From Ailanthus altissimus (taxonomy: Eukaryota > Streptophyta > Magnoliopsida > Sapindales > Simaroubaceae), in contig OX327694.1 of the NCBI GenBank assembly GCA_946807835.1, positions 7,576,001-7,640,000 on the forward strand: a DNA stretch of 64,000 nucleotides, written 5' to 3'. Each line of letters starts with the position of its first letter. Position 1 is the first letter of the stretch. This document shows, one piece after another, positions 40,020 through 51,779 of the stretch. Below the pieces are notes generated by a model. The model made no database searches. It was given only the letters and a program-made list of their open reading frames with translations, and was not told where the DNA came from. Made by a program: the position numbers and the translations under genes.

Positions 40020-40031
40020 GGCTCTGATATT
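40020..40031 (-). other. Copia primer-binding site
   Basis: The minus strand reads AATATCAGAGCC immediately inside the right LTR. It differs slightly from TGGTATCAGAGC, the complement of the 3' end of initiator tRNA-Met that primes most plant copia elements. Confidence 0.7.
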
Positions 40032-40032
40032 A

Positions 40033-40470
40033 CGTTAGTTTTCTATATAATCTAATCGTGCTTGACAACTTAATAAGTAATTAAATTAATGCAAAATAAA
40101 AATACAAATTAAAACTAACATACCTCTAGTCATTGGTAACTCTAAGAATCCAAAATTAAACTTGAACATGTTTATGAGCATCTAAACTCTATATGATAAT
40201 GTATAATACTAAAGGAGATTAAATGACTTAAGGATTTACATCACAATTTATGTGTTTATTTTTTGTAGTGCGTATATTCTTCTATTAAGAATACACTTTA
40301 TTTATAGTAGGCATAATCAATATTATAGTTGAATTAAGATTATTCGAATTATCTTTATCCTATTAAGAGAGATATATATGAACAATTTTTATTTTAATCA
40401 TAATACTTAAGTGATTGAATGTGGATAAAATTTATATTTTAAGTGATTAGTCTAAAATAAAATTTTAACA
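40033..40470 (-). repeat. Copia 5' LTR (right copy)
   Basis: This is the partner of the left LTR. On the minus strand it starts TGTTAAAATTTTATTTTAG, a canonical TG start, and ends at CTAACG beside the primer-binding site, where the terminal CA is mutated. Confidence 0.88.
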
Positions 40471-40899
40471 TTGTGAAGCCGAACACTTACCGGGTGAAAC
40501 AAACTTATCATTTTAGAGGGTCGAATTAGTTTTAACATTTATATTGTTATTGATGCATTGTGAATGTTTTCTATGGCATTGATTCCGTAGATAACAGCAA
40601 ATCCAAAATTAGGTAAAGAAAAGAAATCAAAGGTAATGAGAATGTCACAAGATCAAGTAGGGAGTTTTTATGTGGGACAATTTTGAATTACGTAAACGAA
40701 AAATGTGAGTGGCAATCCACCTAGCTAGCCCAAAGGCAGCATCTAATGTCTTCAGCAAAATGTAAAATTTTTATAGACTACCCTCGGCACAATATTCTTC
40801 TTACAAGTTATATATTATCTCTACTATTTTAAGTATTATCTATTTATATCGTAATATTTTATGTTACTTAAAAAACATTTTGTTGTTACAAAATTTTTA
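40471..40899. other. Gap between copia element and foldback block
   Basis: There is no recognisable gene. A short unique segment (about 40490-40790) is followed by AT-rich sequence leading into the inverted flank of the next block. Confidence 0.4.
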
Positions 40900-42640
40900 T
40901 TAAATTTTAATATTTATTATTGTTTTACTAATTTGCTCAGTTTTATTAACCATATATATGTCACGTTGACCATTTTATCATTATTTTAATTTTAATAATT
41001 TTTTTTTTTCTTTTTTTTAATAAATTATTTAATTAATTAAGTTTTTATTTTTTTATAAATTAATTAAAAATAAATTAAAAAGTAAAATTTTAAAAACAAT
41101 TTAAAAATAAAAATAATTAAAAATAATAAAGTGTTGGGTGCATGCGTGAGGCGCGCACCCCGCGCATGCGCCCAATGCAGCAAAATTGTTTCGAGGGACT
41201 AAGCTTTGTTTGTTTTATTTTTTATTTTAAATTTATTTTAAAAGTTTTATTTTAAATTTATATTTAAATTAATATTTTTTTTAATTAATGTAGTAAAAAA
41301 ATAATTAATTAAGTAATTAAAATATTTTATTAAATTAAAAAAGTATTGGGCGCATGCGTTAGGCCCGTGCCCCACGCATGCGCCAAACAAAGTTTGGCAT
41401 TTTATTTTTTATTTTAAATTTATTTTAAAATTTTTATTTTAAATTTATATTTTAAATTTATATTTTTTAATTAATGTATTAAAAAAGAAAAAAATTAATT
41501 AGAATATTTAATTTATTTTATTAAATTAAAAAAAAAGGCATTGGGCGCATGCATTAGACGTGCCCCACGCATGCGCCAAGCATAGTTTGACATTTTATTT
41601 TAAATTTATTTTAAAATTTTTATTTTTAATTTTTATTTAAATTTTTATTTTTTAATTAATATATTAAAAAAGAAAAAATAATTAATTAGAATATTTGATT
41701 TATTTTATTAAATTAAAAAAAAAGGCATTGGGCGCATGCATTAGGCGTGCCCTACACATACGCCAAGCATGACATTTTATTTTAAGTTTATTTTAACAAT
41801 TTTATTTTTAATTTACATTTAAATTAATTATTTTTAATTAATATATTATAAAAATAATTAATTAAATAATTAAAATATTTAATTTACTTTATTAAATAAA
41901 AAAAAATTTGGGACGCATGCCCTTACAAGGCATGCTAGGCGCAGCATGCGCCCAACCACTCTCCAAGCACTGCACGTATGCTGATTTGCTTGGGGAGGCA
42001 TTGGGCACATGCAGCGTGCGCCCAACGCCCAAACAATGTTTTTATTTTTATTTTTATTTTAATTAATATATTATAAATAAATAATTAAAATAATTTATTT
42101 ATTTTAATTAATTTATAAAAAATAAAAAGTTATTTAATTAAATAATTTATATTATTTAATTAAAATATAATTTTTCATTAATTTAATAAAAAAGTTACAA
42201 ATTTTATTTTTAATTTATTTTTTACTAATTATTTTATTTTATTTTTAAATAAAATTTATTTTTTAAAAATTTATTTAAAAAAACTAAAGCTTGGGGCATA
42301 AGCATGCACCCAAACTTGATTTTACTGTGTTGGGGGCATGCGTGGGGCGCCAATACATGTGTGGGGTGCTTGCCCCACGCATGCGCCCAAAGTTTTATTT
42401 TTTTTTTATTTTTAAGTTGTTTTTAAAATTTTACTTTTTAATTTATTTTTAATTAATTTATAAAAAATAAAAACTTAATTAATTAAATAATTTATTATAA
42501 AAAAAAAGAAAAAAGTTAAAAAAAAATAATTATTAAAATTAAAATAAAAGTAAAATTATTAACGTGACATATATCTAATTAGTAAAATTTAAGAAATTCG
42601 ACTTTGATTAAATAAAATTTTTATCTTAAATAATTGTTCA
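40900..42640. mobile_element. AT-rich block with inverted flanks and CATGCG islands
   Basis: About 40925-41010 and the reverse complement of about 42520-42600 share TTTTACTAATT, ATATATGTCACGTT and TTATTTTAATTTTAATAAT in order. The block is therefore bounded by inverted sequence and is probably a non-autonomous transposon. No transposase and no clear target duplication were seen. The inside is (A/T)-homopolymeric sequence interrupted by GC-rich palindromic islands. Confidence 0.5.
41132..42395. repeat. Tandem array with GC-rich CGCATGCG palindromes
   Basis: A unit of about 190-210 bp combines an AT-rich spacer (TTTTATTTTAAATTTATTTT) with an island like TTGGGCGCATGCGTTAGGC...GCCCCACGCATGCGCCAA. 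Islands begin near 41133, 41346, 41540, 41727, 41910 and 42290. The island arms GGCGCATGCGT and ACGCATGCGCC are self-complementary, so each copy can form a hairpin. The last copies (41910-42030, 42290-42395) are rearranged and partly duplicated. Confidence 0.85.
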
Positions 42641-42797
42641 ACTACGAAAAAATTTCTAATTATATTTTTAGACCACTATTTCCATACAAGTTAATGGAAA
42701 ATTTTGATTACTTAAGGTAAAATTAAGTATTAAAAATTTTATTTGAATAATATTATTTTTTAAATCATAAATTTGGAATAAGTATGACTTTTTGCCC

Positions 42798-42824
42798 TAT
42801 ATATATATATATATATATATATAT
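42798..42824. repeat. (TA)n microsatellite
   Basis: About 13 TA units lie just right of the inverted-flank block, upstream of the PR-10 gene. Confidence 0.9.
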
Positions 42825-43641
42825 GATCAAGTTGGATCGGTTATACAGCGATCTGTTTCATCTAACAGCCCTGTTTCTTTTATTTCCTTTATTTCCTCGT
42901 ACATCCTAATCAAAGCAAAAGTCGTTTATGACCATTAGGCAGTTGTATTACATTCTTACTTACATATCCCCTCTAAACAAAAAGCACCCAATAAGATGAA
43001 AATCTTATTAATTATTCGGACAGAGATGCCATTATCATTCCATTTTAAAATAAATTATAACACATGACTGTATTTTATTAACGTGATTTTCGCTTTAAAA
43101 AAAGTAGGAATTTTAACGTTTTGTCTTTAAAGTTTTATCACAAGAGAGTCAAAAAGAGATTATTCTTTAGCTATTAGTTAGCTTAGAATAAACTAAATTA
43201 AGCTCCACAAAGAAAAGAAAAAGGGAAAATGGTTTACGGGCAGGGCAAGAAGTGTTCACTAATAATAAATTGAAGATAATCGCTCGTCTCTTGTTAATTA
43301 ATAGATCGAGCACATGCTAGCTGATGCCACCAATGGCCATTTCTATATAAGTTTCTGAAGATATGAAGACATTGGCATCTACTTTTGAAGCTAGATATGG
43401 TTGAACTAAGTTAAATTAATTACTGTATTTTGTTGTTTATAGCTAAAGGACATAGCAGAATTTATAGGCACCAACCTCCTACACCTCATGTAGGAGTTAT
43501 TTTGCTATGGACGTATTCAAATTCAATAAAAGAATCACTAGAGAAAGAAAGATCAGCTTTTATTGCATTGTCCTGTATGTATATGAATATTTTATTCAAA
43601 TCAGATCAGTCCCCATCGCTTATTAGTTTCTTCCTCCTCCT

Positions 43642-43649
43642 TATTTAAA
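43642..43649 (+). promoter_or_regulatory. Probable TATA box of the PR-10/MLP gene
   Basis: TATTTAAA lies 76 bases upstream of the start codon at 43718, giving a 5' UTR of about 45 bases. A second candidate, CTATATAAG, is seen near 43343 and would imply a much longer leader. Confidence 0.5.
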
Positions 43650-43717
43650 AGTCTCACCTTCATCACTCTATTCACAAAACAGAAGTGGGAAGAAGGAGAG
43701 TGAGAGAATATAAAGAG

Positions 43718-44334
43718 ATGAAGAACATGAATGGCCAAGTGGTGCTGAATCTCCGAGCAGAGAAAGCATGGGAGATGTACAGAAACAACGAAATCATTGG
43801 CAAAATCAACCCGGATATGCTTGCTCATGCTGAATATGTACAAGGAGATGGCAGCCCTGGAAGCCTCAGGCTTTTCAAGCTTGGCCCTGGTATCATTATT
43901 CATGCATTGTTGCTTTCCTACAAAATACATATCACTTAAGATTCAATTTGAGTGAACAGTACCTCAAGTTTCCCTTCATGGCATGTATGTAAGGTCGGTC
44001 TAAAGTGTAAAAGTATGATGAGATTATATTTGTATGTGCAGCTGTGCACAGCTACGTGAAAGAATCAATGGAGAGAATAGAGAAGGTGGAGAGTGGACGA
44101 TCAGTGACATACAGCGTAGTGGATGGTGAGTTGAGGAAGATGTATGATCCTTACAGGGTCACCTTTTCATTCGTTCCTATGCAAGGAAAAGAAAACGACA
44201 TGTGTATTGCTGAATGGAAAGCTGAATTCCAGCCACTCACGCCCGGAATTCCTCCACCGGAGAAGGCTAGGGACGCTGCCCTTGCATTTCTCAAGCGGTT
44301 TGACAAGTTCCACATTACCTATTCTTATAACTAA
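43718..44334 (+). CDS. Bet v 1 / PR-10 / MLP-family protein (2 exons)
   Basis: The exons are 43718-43889 and 44042-44334, joined by a 152-bp GT-AG intron, giving 154 residues. This is the usual size of the START-like Bet v 1 superfamily, whose members bind small hydrophobic ligands (hormones, alkaloid precursors, flavonoids) in the cytosol. The glycine-rich loop GDGSPGS is at residues 44-50. The intron falls in codon 58, phase 1, close to the conserved PR-10 intron position. The C-terminal helix holds EKARDAALAFLKRF. A second in-frame ATG three codons on is a possible start. The ligand is unknown. The family includes PR-10 defence proteins, major-latex-like proteins and norcoclaurine synthases; the glycine loop favours the PR-10 side. 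The gene stands alone, with no tandem paralogue in the window, which is uncommon for this family. Confidence 0.9.
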
Positions 44335-45569
44335 CAATAAGCATCGCTCTCTCTCTTTCCCTTTTAGAATAAGCACAGTACTGCTCCCCAATCCCCATAT
44401 ATATTAACTAATAATACGTGTGTCTGCGTGCGTGTGCATGTATGATCACTGTGACTCTGAATGTCGTATGCTAAGCTCTGGGTTGGTGTTAAGATATCGC
44501 CTTGAAACTGTAATTATCTCCTATGCATATTTGTATTCCTGTCCTTTCAATATTATATGGTTGTGTTGATTATGGTAGATACTTGTATGTATAAGTTTGA
44601 ATGAATGCTTCTAGTTCAAAAACGGATGAAAACCAAAATAAAAATTATGGGGTTTGATATGTGAAAATTTATCATCTGCCTGAGGCTTCTTCTTAATGGG
44701 AAAAATTGAAAATTAAGGTCAGCTCGACATGAAATTCCGAAAATGAGAATTAAAGAGTATATAAAATGAGATCTTTGGTCTACTTGTGCTCTGTAGAAAT
44801 TTTTAATCTCACTAAGAGAGTTACGCAGCACATACTCTTTGCAGCATCAAATGTGTCCTCGCATACATCATAGATCTTGAATATGAGCAGTCACCTGCAT
44901 ATTACGAGTAGCAATTAAAGTAAATTCTACATTTTATATGAATTTAAACTTGAAAGTCCGAGTTCGAACTTCTGCCTTGCAGTCACTCTTTACCAAGATC
45001 ACCTGTTTGAGTTCCCTCCTGAGATTTTAACAAGCACAAAAGGCAAAGCCAGGTGTTAACGGCTGCAATCAGTACTATTAGCTCTCCTTCCAGATCTATC
45101 AAAAAGTTGGGACGATAGATGTGACAGATTTATGAAATTACCATATTGCAATATGCAGCCAATGTGTTTTGTGCCCGTAACCACAAACTCCCAACACTAA
45201 CATGGCTTAATTGCAATAGCCACATTCTAGTTGAAATGAGGATCAAACCGAAAAGAAGTGGCCACAAATGACAATATGAAAAGGAAAGCTATATGTGATA
45301 TAACACGATATCAGCAATAAAACACAAGTATGCTAGCAAGAAAATCATTTTTTTCATTTCCAATTAGAGCTGTCAACAACCAACTTCATCCAGTTTAGAA
45401 AACTCACATAATCTGCGAGTCACCCTACCATATCTACACCGAACTAAAACCCCAAGATTATCTATACTGATTATATAAACAAACTGAAGTGGGAAAGCAT
45501 TGGCCTAGCAATACAAAAAATCATTGGATAACCTGCCCCATCATGCTATCAGAGCTTATCCTTTCACCT
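44335..45569. other. Convergent 3' flanks of PR-10 and E2 genes
   Basis: This is the tail-to-tail intergenic gap. The left part is the PR-10 3' UTR, with a CT-rich run after the stop. The right part (from about 45350) is probably the E2 3' UTR on the minus strand. No gene was recognised between; the 71-codon minus frame at 44616-44831 has no family features. Confidence 0.45.
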
Positions 45570-48500
45570 TTATCGTCTTCCACTTGAAATGCGGAACTGT
45601 TCACAGTCTGTCGATCCATTTCTGGTGAAGTTAGTAATGAGAATATTCATCATCTGACCTAATTTGTGTTTAAAATCTCTAGAGTTGCGACCCTCAACTT
45701 GATCAACTTTTGGGATTCCATCTTTAACCACAACGTATCCTACCACAGCACCCTCCATATATGCTTTACAAGTGACCAGAATATCACGAGCACAATTGCG
45801 AAAATGTTCAGCAACCAAGTCTTCAAAGTGCTGTCAACAAAAAAAAAAAGATTATATCTCAGTGTTCAAAAGCCAAATACATAATACCTTGCCGGTCTAC
45901 ATCCAGTTACTGCAAACCTAGACATATGTGCAATTGCAACGATAACTCAGCATAACAGAATAATCAACAGCCAGCTCATTCAGTTGACTAAGTTACCACT
46001 TGGATCAGCTTCTCTTTTAACAAGAGAAAAATAAATAAATAAGGCATTTAGAAGTAACAAAGACAAAATACAAACATTTGTTGGATAATCAAAAGGATCT
46101 TTCATGATATTAAAATAGCGTGATTAAAATCAATATTATTATTAACCTCAAAGTATTCTCATGAAGAAACTAAATCTGCACTCATGAGAGTTCTGGATTT
46201 CATGTTCAGAAGGCTGTATACTTTTCAACCAAGATCCCACAATTAAGTAAGTGGTCCACTATCAACAAATTTCACTAGCCAAATTGTTGGACAAAAATTG
46301 ATTTTCCATGTCCACAAAATTTCTGATAGTCCGGCATTACAATGACATCATTAGATGCAGTGGTACTCACTTGTAATCTGAAACTTAAGCTCGGGAAGAA
46401 ACTAGGCCAGAGACAAAGACTAAAATGCTACCCTAAGGCTAAAGCTTGTTCATTAATTTATTTCTGAACTACAAGATGTTGAATATTTGTTGATTCTTAA
46501 TTTCCAAAAATATTTTGGTAAGAAACTGAAATATAATGTCCATACTTATTAAGACAATCTGGAGAGAGTTTGAGCACAATACTAATATTACCTTCCACAC
46601 TTATTAAGACAATCAGATTCAGTAGTGATGCCTAACTTATCGCTTGGGCTAAGCCACAGAGCTACTATTTTATGTCAGGTTTAGATTGTAATTGCCTTGT
46701 TAGTTCAAACAAGACGCACATGATCTTTTTCTTGAAAAAAAGAATAAAACGACAGAAAAACAATTATCATGTCAAACCATATCCATGTTAAAAAAAAATC
46801 TATCCAGGAACAACACAAAAGTATTGGTGGAATGAATTTTGATTAGTTCAATCTCTGTTGCAGATATCGTACCTTCGGCGGTTTTCTTAGTGTGTACATC
46901 ATTGTCTTCAATGATGAGATAAACGTAGCTTCATTGTAACTCCTGGACCTCTTCTCCCCTTCTTCCCCAACATATGAATTTTCATACCCAGGCTCATTAA
47001 AGAAGGGTTTTGCATTCAGTATTAGAGCCTGTATAGAGACCAAAACCTGTAGCATGGTTGAATTTTTTTTATCCCACATCTCAGTTGCTTTACCACTCCA
47101 GGTACCCAAAAGGCTGAGGCAGACTTTCCCACATTCATACAAATTTGGATTTAATCGAAGCCCACCTGAATAGTAATAAACCCTCTGGAAGAAGAAATTC
47201 TCGACTTACAATATAAATCGATGGAATATGTAATTTTGGAATAAGACAGCAAGAAATTACATACTGGTGGTTCATTTGGATAGCTAGGAGGGAAGAGACA
47301 ATCAAAGACAAAAAGACCATCATGGTAGGGTGTGCCAGAAGGTCCAATCATAACAGCCCTTAAAAGTTCCATCCTTGATTCGCAAACTCTAACAAATATT
47401 GTGTCTGCCAAAGTAGAACAAGAAAGAAAGATGATTCATATAAACACATTAGGTAAAGTAAGATTGTGCTTTTCTTGATGCAGAGGAAGGTCCAAAACAG
47501 TAGTATCCTGTATTTGAGATTGTATTATGGAAAGGATATAAACTCACCAGGTAAGTTCTTTTCTAGAATTTTCCATTCCTCCTGAATTTTCTTTGCCCAA
47601 TTCTTTGGTGGCTATCAAGAGAGAGAAAGAGGGGGCAATATACCAGTTAATATTGCATATTATACAGACCACACGCGGAAAGTTAAGACTCAGACATCTT
47701 CAATAAATAAATTCACCTGCTCTCCTCGAAAGCCCATACCACTGTAGTGATGGTCAAAAAAATCATCCACAGTAGCAAATTGCTTAAAATGCTGTAAATT
47801 TGGCACACCCCTACTTTCTCCATTTTCTTCTTTCACATCAGAACTTGACTCTCCAGGGACTGTTGAATGGCTAGAAGAAGCTTCCTTGCTTTTGTTTTCA
47901 TCAAGATCAGAAATAGTTGCCTTTCTTTTGCTTTCAGTCAGGTCTGGAATAGTTGTCGTCCTCTTTCTTTCAGAAAGATCTGAAATAATTGAAGTGCTTG
48001 TAGCGGTTGTATCTTGATTTGCAGGATGGCCGATTAACCAAGAAAGTGAGGTCTCCACCCCAGAAGGAAGATCCACATTATCAAATTGGGATTGCATGGT
48101 CTCATAATCATCTTCATACATGTAATTGTCGTCACCATAATCATAAACATCATCAGCATCAGCATCCATCAACCCATCATCAGCATCGTCATCCAACAAC
48201 CCATCATCAGCATCATCATGCATCAACCCATCATCAGCATTGTCATCCATCAACCCATCATCAGCATCGTCATCCAACAACCCATCATCAGCATCATCAT
48301 GCATCAACCCATCATCAGCATTGTCATCCATCAACCCATCATCAGCATCACCTCCGTGATATGAAAGTTCAGAATGAGAACTATTGAGATTGTTTGAAGA
48401 CGTGGAACTCTTTCCAGGATCACTGGCTGTTGCATCCTAAAGAAAGAACAAAGTTTCAAGCCAAACAAAATTTGACATTACGCAAAAGGAATCTATCATA

Positions 48501-49928
48501 AGGTAGCATATAACTACTTGTGAACTCTCACTATATACCTTAACTTGATTTTGCCATGTTTCATCATAACATACTTTTGTCTTTCCTTTGCTGCTGAGGT
48601 CAACTTTCTCATCACCCATCAAAACTTCATTTGGAGCCTTATCACTTGCAAAATTCATGAGATCATGCAGAATGGCCTCCTAAAACAAATAAATTGCTTT
48701 CTTAGCAGCAGGATTAAGAAAAAATAATTAATGTTCCAAATACAAGACATTACGAAAAGATATTAGCAATGAAAACATACTTGGCATGGATGTTTTGCAC
48801 ATGAGAGAGAGCTCCAAGTTAATGAAGCAATTAATATAACAGTCTGACGAACTTTGCCAACTTCATTTTCATAAGCAACATAATGTCAGGGCAAGAAGCC
48901 TTTTTTCCATTGGCTGATCTTACTATCATGCTAACATTATCATCAAGATATCTCTCACTGGTAAAAGAAACAATTTTGTTTTCATAAAGTAATTCTAATC
49001 TCACTTACGAAAAGCAGGGGGTGATTATCTGCTTAAGAATTGTCCAACATAGGAGAAAGAAGTATCAAGTAATGTGCGTTATGCACACTACTCATCAAAT
49101 CTTTCTGACGCACAAAAGGTAAATTATTAAGAAAATTCAAACTAACCTGCTTGCATAAAACTATATTACTGTAAAAAAAAAAAGTTGAAGTGAAAGTAAA
49201 GCCCTAATATCAGCTGTCACTATAGCACTCATAAGCCACTCTATTGACTTTTTCACAGTCTTTCCAGTTTGATTTTTTTTTTTCTTCCTGTAAACAAATT
49301 TTCTCAGCAACCAAATATCACTCAAAAAAATAAAAAACTCACAGTAACAGAAAATTAAAAAGAAAAATGGATGTCAATTTGTGTGGACAACTGGCGAAGT
49401 CCACTGAAACAACAACAGCAAAAGCAAAATCGCAGAATTAAAGCAAAACCTTTGAGCTCAAACCACGATCGTTGACCCACGCAAACAAATTAAACCAGAA
49501 TGAACTAAATTGATCAATTCAAAGTTCAAAATTAAACAAACGCAACTAAATAAACAATAAACACTAGCGAAAAAGAAATTTAAATTTTGATCAGTAGTCG
49601 TTAAAAGAACCATGATTGAAGTTACCTCGTCCGGTTGAAGTTCCGGGCAGATCATGTCGTCATCCATATCAATATCGTCTTGATTCTAGTAAGACAAAAT
49701 CTAAACATAATTAAAGTAAAAATTAGAAAGAGAAAATAGTGCGTTTTATATGAACGATTGTGATAATAACACAAAAGAAATATCTAAAAGAACTTGAAAT
49801 CGTGAGGATCGATCAAACCCGAAATATCCGAAATAATTCCGATTCCTGTGATTCCTGTGATAATGAGGGACTAAAGAGTGTGAGTGACTTGTTTGGTGTG
49901 AGTGACTTGTTTGATAGAGAGAATTCAT
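45570..49928 (-). CDS. E2 ubiquitin-conjugating enzyme, UBC25/PHO2-like (8 exons)
   Basis: This is a large E2 that takes ubiquitin from E1 on a cysteine and passes it to targets. The class includes Arabidopsis UBC23-26, PHO2 (UBC24, phosphate-transporter turnover) and animal BIRC6. Exons on minus are: 49928-49794, 49685-49626, 48679-48539, 48436-47717, 47611-47548, 47404-47265, 47184-46873 and 45830-45570, all in phase, giving 610 residues (Arabidopsis UBC25 is about 609). The UBC core runs about 353-500. It has KNWAKKIQEEW, TPYHDGLFVFD, then NPNLYECGKVCLSLLGTWSG with catalytic C442, and MLQVLVSIQALILNAKPFFNEPGYE. C-terminal helices hold the HFRNCARDILVTCKAYMEGA segment. The N-terminal half is acidic and carries a nine-residue repeat. 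The first exon is uncertain: its donor (CAA|GTTCTT) is weak, and translation could instead start at 49667 (MDDDMICPEL). Confidence 0.9.
48155..48343 (-). repeat. In-frame 27-bp repeat encoding acidic DDGLMDDNA units
   Basis: Seven 27-bp units in exon 4 of the E2 gene encode DDGLMDDNA, DDGLMHDDA, DDGLLDDDA, the same three again, then DDGLMDADA. The two triplets are identical at DNA level over 81 bp (offset 81, for example 48181 and 48262), so the higher-order duplication is recent. The antisense strand gives a His/Pro/Thr-rich open frame that is a by-product. Confidence 0.95.
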
Positions 49929-51779
49929 TTGAGAGAGCCGAATTTGCGCCTTATTAGGTAAGCTTTCTATCGGACGCAGCAAGGAAAATGACTAGTAATA
50001 ATCTGTAGCCATCAGATTCATTATAGTTTCAAACTCGTCGAGCGGAAACCACTTACGCCTTATTTTTTATGACGTGGCGAAAGATTTTAGGTTGTTTACA
50101 GTGGAGTTGAGCGTATGGGAACTCCACATCGAAGATTTTGGTGTGATCTAGCTGCGGTAGGATTCACTGTAAATTGAAACGTTTCAAGTTACCACGGGTT
50201 CTGGCTTTTGATTTGATGACGTGGATATTTTATGGTACGGAACGTATGAATATACGATGAGATCAGGAGTGGGCAATCTTCTGTGAGAGGATTTTGGCAG
50301 TTGTGGTTAAAGCGAAGGCTTTTGGAAGTCTTTGTCAGATTTTGGGGTTTGTTGTTTTCTTCTGTGTTTCTGTGTAATTTTGTAGGTGACGTGGAATCTG
50401 ATCTCCTGCAACCGTGAGTAGAAAGATTAATTAGACAAATTGTACTAAGCCGTAAAATTATTGACTTTTAGTGTTCATGTCCATTTGATGCTTCATGTTT
50501 GTTGCTACTAAGCATTTATGAGTTGAGGTGCGTAGTATAACAAACCCCACAGGGACAGTACCCGAGTTAATTGATATTTAATAAATTTGGGTGTATTCTT
50601 GTTATGTTTAATGGATTAGTTAACAATGTTAGGGATGATTATAACGGTATTAATAATAAAATTATTTGTATTTGTTAAATTTATAACAAAATATTATTAT
50701 TTTTAATTTATTAATTTGATGTAACGATTTAAAATATTTTTAATATTGTATTAAAATTAGCATTTTAATATTATAAAATAACCTTTCTTTAATATAATCA
50801 TAGTGAATGGTCAGTAGTAAGTTGAAATTTGAGAAAAAAGCAAAGCGATGAAGAGATCCATGCACTAACTTAGATTTTAGGGAAAAAAAAATCAAAATAG
50901 AAAAATAACAAGGATATATTTAACGATAAAATAGGTCCGTTGCTGCTTATATTCTTAAGATTTTAATCTATATTTACTTTGAATGGTGCTACAAATCTCG
51001 ATTAAAGTTGTGACTTTAAAATATATAAAAAATGTAGAATAGAAAAAAAAAAAAAGTAGATGAGTGTTGATAAACAATTAGTTATAAGATAAATATTATA
51101 TTTGATAATTGTCATGGAGTGGGAGTAGTAGAGATGGCACTGGAATAAGTTTGAGTTGAAGCATATATTAATGGCAATGGGTAGGGCTAGGGTCTACATG
51201 GATTGGCAATTTTTAGGTAATATTTTTTTAGCTACAAATGTTTTTTATAATAAGAAAGAGATAATTGGACAATTATGCTTTTAAGTTATTTTTTTTCTTT
51301 CTTCCAAAACATTCGAATTATTTCTCTTAAGAAATTGACAGTTTAAAAGTTTTTTATATTTATTTTTTTGAATAAATAAACATTAAAGTATAAGTGCAAA
51401 GAATTATAGTGAATTTGGGAGAAATAAAATGAATCAGAGAGAAAAAAGAGAATAATAACAAAATTCTCAATGAAAAATATTGAGAATTGAGATTTGCGGG
51501 CCTCATTCAACCATTTCATTGTTTTATTTAATTAATTTAATTGTTTTAATTTACTAATTTTTTTTACTTTATTTTTAATTTAGTAATTTAATAATAAATA
51601 ACAACTAGTTGTTTTTTTATATTTTTTTATTTTTCAATGCAATTATAATTAATAAATTAATAAAAACATAATAATTGAGTAATTAAAGTATAAATAAATT
51701 TATGTTTTTCTTTTTATGCATTTTATTATCATTTTATATATTTAAAGACAATATGACTATTGAGGATGAAAATAAAATA
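49929..51779. other. Upstream flank of the E2 gene and AT-rich gap
   Basis: The first 0.4-0.5 kb (to about 50420) is less AT-rich and probably holds the E2 promoter and 5' UTR on the minus strand. It contains several ACGTGG/GACGTGG-type G-box-like cores (near 50071, 50218 and 50390). The rest is AT-rich with no recognised gene. Confidence 0.4.

Larger units (their letters stand above)
33955..40470 (-). mobile_element. Decayed Ty1-copia retrotransposon
   Basis: This is a minus-strand element of 6.5 kb with two diverged LTRs (33955-34390 and 40033-40470), a primer-binding site beside the right LTR and a polypurine tract beside the left LTR. Reading from the right, the order is gag (about 38640-38180), gag-pre-integrase/integrase (about 37760-36600), reverse transcriptase (about 36135-35180) and RNase H (34981-34646). 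That is the copia order, with integrase before RT. All domains are broken by stops and frame changes. The flanks (TGGAG and TTGTG) do not form a convincing 5-bp duplication. A 1.4-kb AT-rich stretch between the right LTR and gag is longer than usual for a leader. Confidence 0.88.

Noticed and set aside
40020..40031. Possible tRNA fragment (TATCAGAGCC)
   Set aside because: Only the short tRNA-complementary sequence is present, next to an LTR, with no cloverleaf. It is a retrotransposon primer-binding site.
41132..42395. GC islands as CpG-island promoters or exons
   Set aside because: They are repeated, palindromic, contain no frame, and are embedded in transposon-like AT sequence.
48007..48387. 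Histidine-rich plus-strand open frame of 126 codons
   Set aside because: It is the antisense of the acidic GAT/GAC-rich repeat in the E2 exon. Asp codons read backwards give His/Ile, and no independent gene signal is present.
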